Below the pieces are notes generated by a model. That model did no database searches. It worked only from the letters and a program-made list of their open reading frames with translations, and was not told where the DNA came from. Shown piece after piece: positions 1-12,704 of a DNA stretch of 64,000 nt. The position numbers and the translations under genes are program-made. Location of the stretch: the NCBI GenBank assembly GCA_949316495.1, contig OX439008.1:5167001-5231000 (forward strand), given 5' to 3'. Position 1 is the first letter of the stretch, and every line of letters begins with the position of its first letter. Source of the DNA: Amphiduros pacificus (lineage: Eukaryota; Annelida; Polychaeta; Phyllodocida; Hesionidae).

Positions 1-313
1 TACCATTTCATGAAAGCTAAGATATAGAAACTTATACGTGTTAGGCCCTTAAGGAATTTTCAGGCATTTACCAACCACCCTTAAGCCACCATGTTTTTGT
101 GATTTTACAGCTTGACTAACAGTGTTCCAAATGCAAACGGTGACCTTCTTAGTGTCTCATGTTGGTTCCATACCAAATACTATCTTTTAAAAGTTTGGTA
201 TTTTCTCCTAATACTAATTGTTTACCCTCATTGACAAAATCATGTCATATGTACATAGAAACGATACTTTAATATAGGCTTATCACAAGTCATGTACATT
301 TAAAAAACCCTAA

Positions 314-408
<95 letters not shown>

Positions 409-499
409 ATGGACCTGTACCTATTTTACCTTTGCTTTGTCGTCGGATTGTCGCTTCAATTGGAAATCAATTACACCAGACCTTAAATATGTATTCTAG
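1..499. other. Intronic sequence upstream of the first visible FRRS1-like exon
   Basis: No exon is supported here. A possible acceptor near 110 opens a short frame, but its translation does not resemble the part of a DOMON domain expected upstream. The stretch ends in an acceptor just before position 500. Confidence 0.5.
317..400. repeat. (AT)n microsatellite
   Basis: An uninterrupted run of alternating A and T of about 84 bp, in the intron before the first visible FRRS1-like exon. Such tracts are length-variable and hard to assemble. Confidence 0.95.
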
Positions 500-2813
500 A
501 TTGGATTTAAGCATATTCAAGCAAAGAAAGAGGATGGGTATATATTTGCCAGATGGACACGCCCTCTAGTGAACAGTTTGATACATCTAGTAGAGGCTGG
601 TGGAACTGTCACCAAACAAATTATCACATTTGATCTAACTAATAAATTTTACGTATTCATGGCCTTTGGGGACACCTATGCAGGTTTGTTGATTTAAATA
701 ATAACATTTTATTTAAATATTTTCTTAGCTGCTTTTCTTTTTATTTGTGTAATTTATATTAAATCTGATAATCAGACAACTAGGCACTATCTATAAACGA
801 TACCAGTTATCTATTATCAATGTTTTTAATCTGTAATCATTTTAACTATGGGTAACATATGTTTCAATGTTGTCATATTCAAGAGGCCCCAGTATTATCC
901 AAACACGTTGAGCATCCTTTGATATCGGATAACATAGTGGATCTATCTGTGAATAAGGTGGTAAGAGCCTCTTCTCTGCCTCAAAAAACAAAAGATCATG
1001 GTGAGTTCATCCATAACATTTGTACTTTCACAATTGACTTCTTATCTATGCATTTGTTTTTAGCAAACATAAATAGCTATATCAGATCATTAAGATATCT
1101 ACCTGTCATCAGGACATGATGCCCAACTTCTTTCCGAGAGTGACTAGGGGTCTTTCTTTTGTATTATCACATGAGCTCGATAAAATAAGACTGATACGAC
1201 AGATTAAACAGTAAAATTCTACTTATAGTTAGTATGCTACATTATTGACATGGAAGACTATCTTTTAAATATGCATTTGAATACTATGAATTCTAAGACA
1301 GTGTAATGAAAAGTTTAACATAAGTTATGACTTCCGGCGTGATTCATCATATTCTATCGCGATGACTGGGGTTAGGTCGATTCTCTATTTATATGCAATC
1401 TCTACCTTCATCTATCATACTTGAAACCTGGACTGTGTTTTCTGTTGCAGCCTGTGTAATGGTGACTGCCTGGGTTTTTTGGGCTAGTTTATCAATTGTA
1501 CTTCCACGTTACTATAAACGAGGTTTTGGAGCAAAAGAATACTATGGAAAACAAACATGGTTTTTGGTAAGACAAGCAAATAATAGAACAACTTTTATGT
1601 TAGATTGTAAACTTTATTTAAAACTCTCAGATTTTAATCATATTGATTCACAGCAGTATTATCACTGATTGCCATTTGTTATTTGGATGTAACTTTACAG
1701 TGGCATGCAATGAGTGCAGTAGCCGTATTCATACTCAGTGTAGCTGGAACAGTGCTTATATTTGTACAAGTTGGAGGCTGGAGCGATGTACGTAGAACTA
1801 CACAGATATATTTCCTAACAATTTTCAAGTTTCTAAAATGCCATTCATCATAACAAATTATTAATATATCATGATTTGTGAAATTAATCATAAATTGCAC
1901 TAATTTGGTCAGTATGCAGCTGATGCCCACGGTCCGCTGGGTCTGACCGTGCTCAGCATGATGCTACTCCAGGTCCTAGCTGGCATTCTAAGACCAGGAC
2001 CTCAACACCATGCCAGACCTGTGTTCAACTGGTTACACAGAATAAACGGACAGGTGGCTCACATTTTATCAGGTAAACTTACTCTCGATAAGACTGGAAA
2101 AAAGGTAGAAAATTCAATTTGAAAGTAGATATAATGTTCTGCATATATTGTCGATCCTCCGCTGTATTAAATGTGTTCTGGAAAATATAATCTTATTGGT
2201 TGTTTTAATAACTTTCCAGCGGCTACAATGTTCACAACACTTTCAATAGATATAATCAACAAGGACCTAAAGGACATATTACTCATTGTGTTTTCCGTCT
2301 GGGTTGGAGCATTGGTCATTTGGGAAATTTTCCACTTCCTTTTGAAACATTTCAGAAATAGAAATTGTAAGATATATTTGACATTAAATATGAAATTTAA
2401 TACCTGTTATATGGTATAGAGAGATAACTGTCAGTTTCAGCATATCAATTTTCATTAAATTGATTAGAATATTCATTAGTGGCAGGAGTTAAATTATCAC
2501 TAAAATGTTGTCATTCAGTTTATCAAACTAAAAATAACATTGTGTCATGAATAAGTAATTTTTAAATATAATTAAGTAATAATTTTCACCAAGTAGTAAT
2601 TGGTTCTGATAACATTGAAAAATGATGTATTATTATTATTTTATTCCAGCTGAGAACAAGGTGGAAGAGATGAATGGAAACAGATTCAAACTTTCCATTC
2701 AAGATGATGAACTGCATGAAAACTCTGGATATTTAGCTTTTATTTATCCGTTTTATTTTATAACAGTATTGTCTTTGGCGGTGACCTTGATAACATTTAT
2801 CCTTCTTTTTTAA
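500..2813 (+). CDS. FRRS1-like DOMON / cytochrome b561 membrane oxidoreductase, 3' part
   Basis: Seven GT-AG exons read through in phase: 500-683, 884-1000, 1451-1566, 1701-1787, 1913-2072, 2220-2366 and 2650-2813 (stop TAA 2811-2813). The first carries the end of a DOMON domain (GYIFARWTRPL, then ITFDLTNKFYVFMAFGDTYAG). The next exons encode a cytochrome b561 core with likely haem-ligand histidines in KDHACVMVTAW, WHAMSAVAVF, DAHGPLGL and NWLHRINGQ, and RPGPQHHARPVFNW, typical of FRRS1 proteins. A final hydrophobic segment ends the protein, as in FRRS1. The family moves electrons across membranes using ascorbate or NAD(P)H and may reduce ferric iron; the substrate here is unknown. The reeler domain, signal peptide and start of DOMON must lie before the window. 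The usual HG of the first b561 helix reads HA, a minor departure. Confidence 0.88.
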
Positions 2814-2843
2814 AATAAGGAATATTTTACATTCAAGTTTGCA

Positions 2844-2849
2844 AATAAA
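2844..2849 (+). terminator. Polyadenylation signal of the FRRS1-like gene
   Basis: AATAAA lies 31 bp after the stop codon of the FRRS1-like gene, in the position expected for a short 3' UTR. Confidence 0.6.
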
Positions 2850-3269
2850 TTATCATGTTTTCCATATCGTCACATAGATCCTGATTGATTACATTTTATA
2901 TAAAGTGAAGGCATTTTGATAATGCCAATACAGGAGAGACATCTTTCTAAAATATGTTTTAAAATAAATAATAAAGAATCTGTATGTTTACACAGTATAA
3001 ATGTATCGTAACTGATATATGATGTCATGTACAATTCACTACGATGCATATATTCTACCACATGCGCCACATTTAATCGACAAATCCAATTCACTTTTTG
3101 CAAAGTGAGTTTGAACGTACAAGATAACTTACATAACATAAAACCTTTAGGAGGAACAATTACAATTAAGTTGATTTAGGTAATGCTATTCTTTCTAGTA
3201 AATATAACTATGTAAGGCAGAATAAATGAGTTCCACCAAATCCCAATCGATTTATACATCTAGAATTAT

Positions 3270-3338
<69 letters not shown>

Positions 3339-3396
3339 TGGGCCTCTCTCTCAGCCAAACTCTCATATACTATATATATATACTATATATATATAT
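2850..3396. other. Intergenic stretch with (TA)n tracts
   Basis: No gene is seen. A (TA)n run fills about 3273-3337 and shorter TA tracts fill 3367-3396, directly against the left edge of the Penelope-like element. A frame rich in Ile-Tyr here is only the microsatellite read as protein. Confidence 0.7.
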
Positions 3397-6300
3397 AGTC
3401 CAAAGTAAAAAGGTAGTTGTATACAGTGTAATGGTGATGAAAGTAATCCAACAAAGTCTGTGGTGACATAGAGTTAAAACCTTTTATTGCACTTGCAGAT
3501 CAGATACATAAAAAAAGACTCTTAATGAAAGGAAAATGGCACACTATCATTTCATAGATTCTGAAAAAACAGCAGATATCTATTACTCTTGGATGGATTC
3601 GCACCCACCCATTATTCCATCTAAGTTACTACCCAAGCTGATACCAGGAGAGTACACTGATGAAACTCATGAAAGACTCAAACAGAGCATCAGCAAACTA
3701 TAATTTGAACATGCTAAACTGATACGACAATCACGACAATTTCTTAACAAGAGAGACTATTTGGATTCAGTTATGGCTGCACATATTTCTGCAAAATGCC
3801 AAGGCAATGAGGACTTACTCAAAAAAGTCTGTAGCATTTGGGACAGGGACTGTGAGAGAGAGGCACAAAAATCTACGAAAATCTGGATGCAGAGAAAATG
3901 TACCTGGCTGAAGAATTATGAACATGAATTTGTCTATGGTCCTAAAACAAAAAGACCCTCTCAGAAGACAGCCCCTTCAAGCAACCAGAATAAAATTAAG
4001 ATGAATTTGAGTACAGACTCAAAAAATCCCAGTAATCAAAAGACCAACATCCACCACAACAAGACCTTCCAAACCAGACAGAATCAAAGGAATCAATCCT
4101 ATAGTGCTACTGGTCTTAAGCCCCAGCAAAGGAGACCCTATATCCAGATCAAAGTAGGTCAGAACCAAAAAAGGCAAGTTAATCTGGGCTATAACGTTGC
4201 CCAACATAAAAAGATCAGACAGTCTGGTCCGGCTACCCAATATTACCAATCAAATAGAAGTAATACTGACCATTCACAACAGAGAAAAGGGAGACAACTT
4301 ACTAGAAGCCCCCACAACCAACAATCAGATAGAAATCGTAGGAATCGTCCGTTTGGACCATTCCTATATTCTGAAATAGCAGGCAGATCCATTCCTGGGG
4401 GTGTACCTTTCACCAGTTCTTCAAATCTGAGTCCCCCAAATAAAAATACCACAAGACGAACCACAGATACTCACCTGACACCAAGATCATCAAATTTTTT
4501 AGGAAAAATCAGGGAAATCTTAGGGAACACAGACAACTATAAAGTAAAAGACAAAGTTACTGATATTAACTGCATGAGAAAAGTGAAGCTCCTCACAACT
4601 AAATTTTCTGCCCAGTTATTACCGGAAGAAATTGATTATTTAATCAAGTTTGAGTGCAAAACCAGTAATTTCTATGGTCTCCCGAAAGTTCACAAAAGCA
4701 AAATAATTAAATATGCCAGTGAAGCCAACAAGGAGGTATACATCCATGTACCAGAACCGGCAGACCTCGATTTGAGACCTATAGAGCTGGACCTGAACAA
4801 AATTGACAGTTATATAAAAGACACTAGAGACTTTTTGAAACAGCTACCTAAGGAGATACCAAAGGACAGTATCCTAGTGACCTATGATGTCAAAAACTTA
4901 TATGGAAGCATTCCCCATACCTAAGGTTTACAAGCAATACAGTTTTGGATCTCAAAATATCCAAATTTAATATCCACTAGATTCTCTGCAGACTTCATTC
5001 TACAGGGAGTAAAGCTTATTTCAGTAAATAATACCTTTCAATTTGGGAACACTTATTTTCAACAATTCAAGGGTACAGCCATGGGCACCAAAATAGGACC
5101 TACATATGCAACTTTAGTGATGGGGTATCTTGAGGAACAATTATACCAACAACTTATCTCAGACAAAAGTGCAGAACTTTGTGACAATTTTTTTAAATAT
5201 TGGAGACGATTTCTGGATGATTGCTTCCTCATCTGGGATAATAATGATGGTCCTCTCAACTACCTGACTGAGACTCTCAATTCTTTACATCCAGCAATCC
5301 AATTCACAGCCCTGAAAAGGTACCATTTTTGGATGTCCTTGTTATCAAGGATGGAGATAAGCTGACAACAGACATTTTTCATAAACCTACAGATTCTAGA
5401 AATTATGTCCATTTCTCCTCACATCATCCTAGGCATACCAAAACGAACATTTCTTATGGTTTGGCACTCCGCATAGTAACCATTGTCAGTGACCAATCAC
5501 TTAGAAAGAGGAGACTCCAAGAACTGGAGTATGATCTGAAAAAAAGAGGTTATCCAGATGGCATAATCAAAACCGGTATTAGCAAAGCATCACAACAGGA
5601 CAGAATGACCATTCTCAACATGCAAAAAAATACCAATAATGAAGAGAACATACTGCCAATAGTGACCACAAACAGTCCTCATCATACTAACCTCTTCAAC
5701 ATTGTCACCCACACAATAGGATCGCTGGAAATGGATAGCACATTCAAATCATTACTCCCTGAATTAAAATTTATCAACAGCAAAAGACAACCTCCTAGTT
5801 TAAGCAGACTACTCAGCAGAGCCAAATTCAATGAAACTTACAATACAACTGGAAACGTCTCAAAGTGTGGAGAAAAAAGATGTGGCACATGTAAAGTTAT
5901 ATTAGAGGGATCAGAATATAAACTCAAAAGAACAGGGGACATACTAAAACCCAAAACTAATCTTGACTGCAGAGCCACATATATAATCTATGCAATAAAA
6001 TGTCCTGGATGCCAACATGACTATATAGGTTCAACCAAACATCTGCGACATAGGGTCTCCCTTCACAAATCTCATATATCAAATCCATCTTATCAAAATT
6101 GCCCAGTGTCAGGACATTTGCGAATTTGTGGCAAGGGGAACTTTAAAATATTTCCCTTTTTAAAAATACAAAAAGAGAATCCCCATGTACTCCTCAGAAT
6201 AGAACACTCTTTAATTGACAACTATAAACCAGTGTTGAACAGTACTTCAAACTCGATAGCAATGGGATTACCCATATCACCATGACTTATATCAGGACTG
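3397..6300 (+). mobile_element. Penelope-like element (PLE), broken
   Basis: A single-ORF retroelement with a reverse transcriptase related to telomerase and a C-terminal GIY-YIG endonuclease, the PLE hallmark. Parts in order: a leader from 3397; the start of the coding region near 3536; an N-terminal part with a long Asn/Gln/Arg-rich linker (about 3900-4500); RT motifs FYGLPKVHKS (about 4670) and VTYDVKNLYGSIP (about 4880); then KGTAMGTKIGP, FLDDCFLIWD and FHKPTDSRNYVH; and a C-terminal GIY-YIG nuclease. It is interrupted in a few places and so probably inactive. The left edge abuts a (TA)n tract, and the first 36 bases recur at 62017-62052. The right edge is placed only by the end of coding similarity. 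Confidence 0.85.
5329..6285 (+). pseudogene. PLE: C-terminal RT and GIY-YIG endonuclease part
   Basis: This piece covers the end of the PLE reverse transcriptase (KPTDSRNYVHFSSHHPRHTK) followed by a Cys-rich linker (CGEKRCGTCKVI) and a GIY-YIG-like nuclease: YIIYAIKCPGC, then YIGSTKHLRHRVSLHKS, and later a His and Glu in RIEHSLI. The CxxC-linked nuclease after RT is specific to endonuclease-bearing PLEs and cuts the target DNA for priming. It belongs to the element described at 3397-6300 and is not a host gene. Confidence 0.85.
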
Positions 6301-6569
6301 TACCAATCCATGCTGCACAACATTTATTCATTTCCATATTTCCTGTGGTTCAGGCAAATTATTGTATCGGCAGCTGGAAGAACGTAACAAAAATTAGTAT
6401 CAGACATATTTGACGGTTTAATTTCCAAAAGACATAAATATTTCAATATAAATATTTCAATAAAATATTGGTTTTTCACAAAATAACATTTACATTTCCT
6501 GTCCAAATCAATATGAGATAATTATCAAGATTAGCTTTTTGTAATCAAGGGGAATGTAAAATCTGCTAT

Positions 6570-8196
6570 TTAATTTCCGTCATTACATAGATAATTTATG
6601 AGGGCATCCATGACGGCCATGCCGACATGTCCAATCATAACACTGGAGCCATTCCTATCTATGCCATAATGACTATCCAGAGGTTTACACAGGTAATGGT
6701 GGAAGCACACGTGATCTCTGTTCTTTATATTTGTTATTCCAAATCTGACATCAAAAACCTCTACATATGTCTTCAGTTGACATAAGAACCAGGTGTTAAT
6801 AGCTTGCAGAACGTAGTTATTTCGCCCATTATGGATGATATTTTCCGGAAATGCGCCCAGATTCAACCAGACGATCCTAAAGTGTTTAAGCATTGGGTCA
6901 TGGTAAATCTGTTTCAGATAATCTTTTATCTGAAGGAACATTGACATAACAGCACGGTGGCCTTTGAACTTAAGACCCCAGTCACCACCAGAAACGAGAA
7001 TGAGATGAACTCCGCGAATATGGCGCCACCTGTATATTGTTGTATTAATCTTTTTGCACACGTCATCCATGAAACCACTGGGGAGAGAGTAAATCCTCTT
7101 CTTGTGGTATGGATCAAAAAACTTCTTTGGCAGATTTGGATCTAAGATATTCAGTCTGTTCAGTAAATGATACAAATGAAACCTCTGGTGAGAGTCGCCA
7201 ATGAATGTCACAGTGTTGAATTTGGTACCTCTCAGAAAGCATTCCTCTAAATATTCCCCACTTGGCCTAGTAACTCGACACGAATCTATTTGAATATGGG
7301 TGTATCCATTATTCGCTTCGTTATCGAGGTATTCTTTCGATTCGGAGGGGAATGTTCCGTTTTTCGGGAGGATTTTATAGATTTCTTTGTTTTTTTCAAT
7401 GTTGGCTTGTACTTGTTGAATATCGATTTCATTTCCCTTTACCCATGAGACAAAGCCCAATGGGTTAACAAGACACTTGGGTGTTGTAATGGGTTTGTGA
7501 AATTCATCTGCAGGAAATCGATATCCGTCCCATAAATGAGGTTTGTAAGCCACAAATGAAGTGTTTAAATCATCTACGTGTACAGCTTTGTACCTTTCTA
7601 CATTTAAAGTTTTTTTTTCATTATCCGGTTGGATTTTCTCATTGGTCCGTGGGTGGACACACAGTGTATACTTCCACAAATGCTTATGGTAGGGACTTTG
7701 TTCACTTCGCGATTTATATGCCTCAAAATGTTTATACATCAAAAAAACATTAATATCACAGCAATTTTCCATAATAGGACAATCGAAGTTGTAAGTCCCG
7801 TTGAAATAATCAGTGAAATATTCATCACAAACGTACAGATAATTTTCTGTTCTACATTCTACTCTGAAGTTTGAACCTCCCATTATGCCGAGGCGAGTGA
7901 AGTTACACATCTCATATATTACCACAGAGAAAACTCCGGGATTCCCTTGTGCAATTTTGACTTTAAATCTATGTGAACAATGAGGCTTGTGCGTACTAAG
8001 TTGGTTTATTTCCTTTAGGTTCATGTTATAGGTACGTAATTGGTCAATATATCCTTGTCTTTGACATCTATGTTGAAGGGAACGACTTGGTTCCTGTTCT
8101 GTTCGATGCTCCTCTTTGAATTGTCTGGAATAGTTTAAGATCCATGCTGACAAAGTCACTGTGATCACAACGCCTTGTAACACTCCGCCATACTTC
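6570..8196 (-). CDS. NXPE-like (neurexophilin and PC-esterase domain) protein, last exon
   Basis: An open frame of over 540 codons ends at TAA 6570-6572. It begins at an acceptor (AG at 8197-8198) with one leading base, so at least one upstream exon holds the start codon; a GTG at 8183 is in frame but is unlikely to be the start. A hydrophobic segment near the N-terminus (about VVITVTLSAWIL) suggests a type II Golgi protein. A Cys-rich neurexophilin-like region follows (about residues 60-180), then a PC-esterase/SGNH domain with FIGDSHQRF (GDS near residue 330), GGDWGL, a WLNLGAFPEN block and a C-terminal DHVCFHHYLC, which likely supplies the Asp/His. Related acyl-transferring or esterase proteins act on glycans; the substrate of NXPE proteins is unknown. 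AATAAA on the minus strand at 6323-6328 is a possible poly(A) signal, at the edge of the Penelope element. Confidence 0.85.
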
Positions 8197-8790
8197 CTGA
8201 AAAAAACAAGTTACAAACTAGTTATCTCTGAAATCAATCAAAATACCCCTGCTATGATTACTAGTATTATGTTTTGCTGAAAGTGCCACCATTGTATCCA
8301 CTGTTGTGGACCATTAGCATGCCTAGGGTGTCAGGCCTGTGATAATAGACAAACACCAGTGAACAAACAGATCTCTGATACCAAATCAACACACTGTCCC
8401 AATGTCAAGGTAGGCCCATTGTTAGCAAACCAGGAGTTTGCAAAAGGCAACCGGTCAGTTTAACAAAGTTTGTTAACAAAGTGTTCAAAGGATGATTAAA
8501 AAAAAAAGATTCGTGCATTAAGATTATAACATTTAATGGCAAGGTTTGGGGGTATAAACAGTTTTATTATGAATGGAAAAATTTCAAGAAATCTCATTGG
8601 TATGGCCCTTCTATGAACCAGACGAAATCAAATATCAAATCAAACATATTTTATGCTTACCTTTGACCTCCTCATGACTTTTCACAATATGGTCAAGATA
8701 AGTTATGTTAGGGTTTGGAAGAAATCAGCACATTTAGAATATGATAGTGTATATACATTAAGATGATATGCATATGCATGCGGTGCTGCT
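8197..8790. other. Intron or upstream region of the NXPE-like gene
   Basis: No exon recognised. The missing first exon of the NXPE-like gene, needed to provide the start codon in the right phase, should lie to the right of this point but I cannot place it. Confidence 0.4.
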
Positions 8791-9034
8791 AAAAAGGGCA
8801 TTACATATAAAAGGGCATTACATATAAAAGGGCATTACATATAAAAGGGCATTACATATAAAAGGGCATTACATATAAAAGGGCATTACATATAAAAGGG
8901 CATTACATATAAAAGGGCATTACATATAAAAGGGCATTACATATAAAAGGGCATTACATATAAAAGGGCATTACATATAAAAGGGCATTACATATAAAAG
9001 GGCATTACATATAAAAGGGCATTGCATATAAATC
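8791..9034. repeat. 17-bp tandem repeat, about 14 copies
   Basis: The unit AAAAGGGCATTACATAT repeats without spacers and with almost no divergence; the last copy has G for A (GCATTGCATAT). The near identity of copies points to recent expansion or ongoing homogenisation. Confidence 0.95.
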
Positions 9035-11985
9035 ACCAGCTGGCGCCTTGATTTTATATGCTCATTTTATCAGATGCTGAAAACCAAATTGTACATTATA
9101 AAGTAGAGGTATATGATGAGATGGTCAATAAATGCCGGGTCAAGATTCTGACATACATTGAGAAAAGGGCAAGACTCACTTTTCATCACACAAGAAATAT
9201 TTAAAGCTACTATGGAAACTATTTTTCCAAATCTATTTAAATAATACCAAAGATTATATTTCATTCATAATGTTAGCGCATTTAAAAAAAAAAGTAATGG
9301 ACTACTCTTGTAGTGTTACCCTCGACAGCAGGACTTCTCTATCATATCAGTCCCTGCCACCAAACGCATGAAGGATTGACCACAAGTTATTAGTATTCAA
9401 ATAAATCTGGCTGTCGACTGATTGGCGAGGAATGAATGACGCCTGAAATAGATTCTGCTTTGTTCTGACAGCTGTACTGATTGGCCAGTTAAAACTGGAT
9501 GGAGGTCAAAATTAGAATATCCATAATCAGGCTCCGAAAGATGTAACGTTAGAACCTTGTTTCCTGTCCATGAGTTCAGTAAACGGCCTACCTTTTGAGA
9601 AGCATTTGCATAACAGTTTATATTCCAAGTAAATGGCGTAGTTCATCTGGCCTAAAACCGTGTTCTAAAAATGATCATGTTTTAAATTTCGTGTAATTCT
9701 TTTCAGATCAATCTTGAACCGCGTGTTAAGTAAATAAATCCAAAACTGTATATTGTACTGAGTTGTCTTCTTTATAACTTTGAACCTGTTTATGATTGTT
9801 ATTATAATATCGGTATGATATTTATATCTTTGAAAAGCATTTGCATATATTTTATGAATATTTACATGTCGTGAATATGACATAAACACCTCAGGGATGA
9901 TCCTGCTTGTAAGGAAAAAATATTCTTGTTCAAAGGCAGGAATACTTTTTATCGTATTTGACAACGGCATTATTTTTGTCCTATAGTTGGTCAGTTTGTT
10001 CAGCATATTCAACCAGACAATCGGCAGTAGGACTGTCACACAATATCATAATAACCCATGAACGTTGGAGTCACACAGAAACACACAGGAAATAATTGTA
10101 ACTGACACGTCATAAATTAACATTCAATATTAGAATACATTTTATCCTGGGCATAGTTGCCTGATTGTCACGGATTTTATTCAATATTTTAAAATTGTAT
10201 GCTATAAAATTCACCCTTAATCATAGTAATGTAACCATAACCATAGTAGAGTCTAAATTGAAGGATCGATTTTCCAATTATTTCAGGTCCCCATAACTTT
10301 CCCTGATTTATACGTTAAAGATATATGGCCCATTGCCACAGGCAATTAAAGTAAATGATATAATGCATGGCCTATATAATAATATTTGAAGGCAGTTTAT
10401 GGATTTTGGAGGTGATGCCCGCTGGCAACAGATATTCAGAAGGATCTACCTTTTAAATTTCAGGCAAAGATGCTTTAGATATTTACAGTCTCTTCAATTT
10501 TACACCATCCTATCCTGTAATGGGAGAATTGACCCAACGTTTAAGGAGATTGCAGAGTAATTTGCCTTCTCTATTGGATCTGATTTGTCCTTGAACCTGA
10601 CAGTTTCCCTTAGATCTCTGCCCTTCCCCCAACTGCAACATTATATAGTTACTCATATGTACCTCAAATGTATCAGCTCTTATCACATATGGAATACCCT
10701 GTATGAAAATAACTGAATCGGACCAGACTAGCTCCTAGCGATCTTGCCTGGGCTGAGCATTCTTAAGTATTTTACTGTAAATATATATCATTGCGTAATT
10801 CTGGAATCTGTGTGTTTCTGGTACCTTTTAACCATAGAATAAGAACAAAAAGCGTTCGTTTATCAATGTTCAATAACATGAGATGGGAGTTTTCTCCACG
10901 CTAGTCATCCAGCTGGTCATGCGGTCATGCTCTTTTGAGCATATGACATACTTGAGGGGTTGTATATTGATTCTGATTTGTGTATTAGACTATGCAGTCC
11001 AATATATATATAGGACTATCAAGGACATCTCGTTGCAATGGGTTTGTGCAGTGGGCGAATAATGTCACTATTATGGAGGGTTTGCTCTGATTGGTTGACA
11101 TAAATATAGAACAGGGAAACCCTAAACAACAACCACAAGTTCCAGTGACGTGTGACCGGAATTCCGGGCAAAGGCATACGGGCACCTGCGAGCTGGTTTA
11201 CTGTCCATATATATGGACATGTTATTATTGTCTATTTGTGTATCCATAATAAACCAAATGCTGTATTAAATTGGAACCTGAGTAAGGATTTTAATATTTC
11301 CATTCACTTGTCAAGATATCAGAAGTTCAAAGTTCACCTGAAGTAACTTGCAATAAAGACAATATCATTATTATTAAGATTATTCACAACTCATTTAGCA
11401 CGAAATACAAAGTGTTCCCATTTCTGACTCACTCAGCATGTGTAACTAAGACGGTTCCAAATTGCCATTTGCATTTCCTTCGCACAAAGGTTTCAACATG
11501 TTGAACAAATTTTGCACACCAAAACTTCTACCCAAACTGCTGGGGACCCCAAACACATGAATTTTAAAAGGAAAACCAAATAAAGCGTTCCAGTTACACT
11601 GACTTCCGGACTCATTATGAACACCCACATTTTGCTGTCCTCTATATCTCGAGCTCTCTGCTACAGTTATACCCAAAGCCATCGGCAAACAAGACTTGAA
11701 ATCAACTGTTTCTGGATAAGGTTGTTGTGAGATATGTAAATTGTATGTGAGACTGCCATACTTAAATACTTAAATTGTATATAAGACTGCAATACTAATC
11801 CACCAGGTGGCAGGTTGATTAGACTTTTGTATATTAAGGTCAATTTTCGAAAGGAACTTTGCCAGAGAACCATGGTACTGACAGGGAATTCTATGTGAAT
11901 ATGTTTGAGACAATATGATTCTAAAAGCTTGAGACTGGAAATATCCAAAGACGCAATCATGAATCACAAACTGAAATCTTTGAAA
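9035..11985. other. No recognised gene
   Basis: AT-rich sequence with scattered short frames. A minus-strand frame at 9665-10039 has acceptor- and donor-like edges but no recognised family. A roughly 40-bp stretch near 11664-11703 resembles 16934-16973 and is probably repeat-derived. Confidence 0.4.
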
Positions 11986-12050
11986 AAGATATCAGAACTT
12001 CACTTGGCATCAGGTAAATCTCTATAAAATTACACTGGTAGCAGATATCA
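11986..12050 (+). repeat. Dispersed repeat, LTR-tail-like copy A
   Basis: About 65 bp here (AAGATATCAGAACTTCAC, then CAGGTAAATCTCTATAA, then CACTGGTAGCAG) matches 15649-15707 with few differences. The order of a conserved tail followed by a TGGTRGCAG-like, primer-site-like motif suggests LTR ends of an old retroelement. No coding part is visible beside it, so the family is unknown. Confidence 0.4.
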
Positions 12051-12704
12051 TTACGCTGGTGGTCATACGTTATTATGATTAAACTGGAACAGGGCTAATA
12101 TGATCCTCGGCCTTCTGTGATTTGTTGCCGGTGGAAAAATCAACAATGAAGTGTGGACATGAAGTATGAAGTAGTAAGATCAGAATGGATTATGGTCAGA
12201 ATGTCTATCATTCCAGGATTATAATGTTACATCATGATCGACACAACATGTGATTCAAGAGGTAGTATATTGATATGGTAGGTCCAGAATTAATCGGTAT
12301 TAATTGGATTATGGCTTGGCTGGTATTATCAGATTTAAAATTTGTTTGGTATGATATAGTTTAAAATATGTTAACGAAATATAGTAATATGAGTACAAAG
12401 TGTTATTTGCTACAAAGTTTATGTTAACTTGGTCAGTTATATTAGAATGTGAGTGTAGTCGGTACTGCAATATGAGGCTGCTATATTTGCATCATGTTTA
12501 AGTAACCTGGGGTGTGATGCAGTCAGCACATAAGTTGCTGCAGGTATAATTAGTTGTAAAGGTTGCATGGGAGAAGTGCTGCTGAAATAGAAATAGGTGT
12601 TCAACTGCATGTTTGAACTATAGGTTGGATACCTCTTATTGAGGAAAGCTATTGCAATAGTACCTTGGCTAAATTAAGAAGGGGCCATGGTTATAGACTT
12701 AGTT
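12051..12704. other. No recognised gene
   Basis: Low-complexity, GT-rich sequence with short repeated words and no coding similarity. It may be the untranslated inside of the element whose tail-like repeat lies just before it. Confidence 0.3.

Noticed and set aside
3226-3408. A 60-codon Ile-Tyr repeat frame
   Set aside because: It is the (TA)n microsatellite.
3640-3690. CTGATGA and GAAA words that could suggest a hammerhead ribozyme in the Penelope element
   Set aside because: The bases between them do not form stem II, and the segment lies in the coding part of the element.
8791-9034. Regular repeats that could suggest a CRISPR array
   Set aside because: There are no spacers and the genome is plainly eukaryotic.
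9665-10039. Minus-strand frame of 124 codons with acceptor- and donor-like edges
   Set aside because: The translation matches no family and has no partner exons. An initial resemblance (VWLN) to the NXPE-like protein is only four residues.
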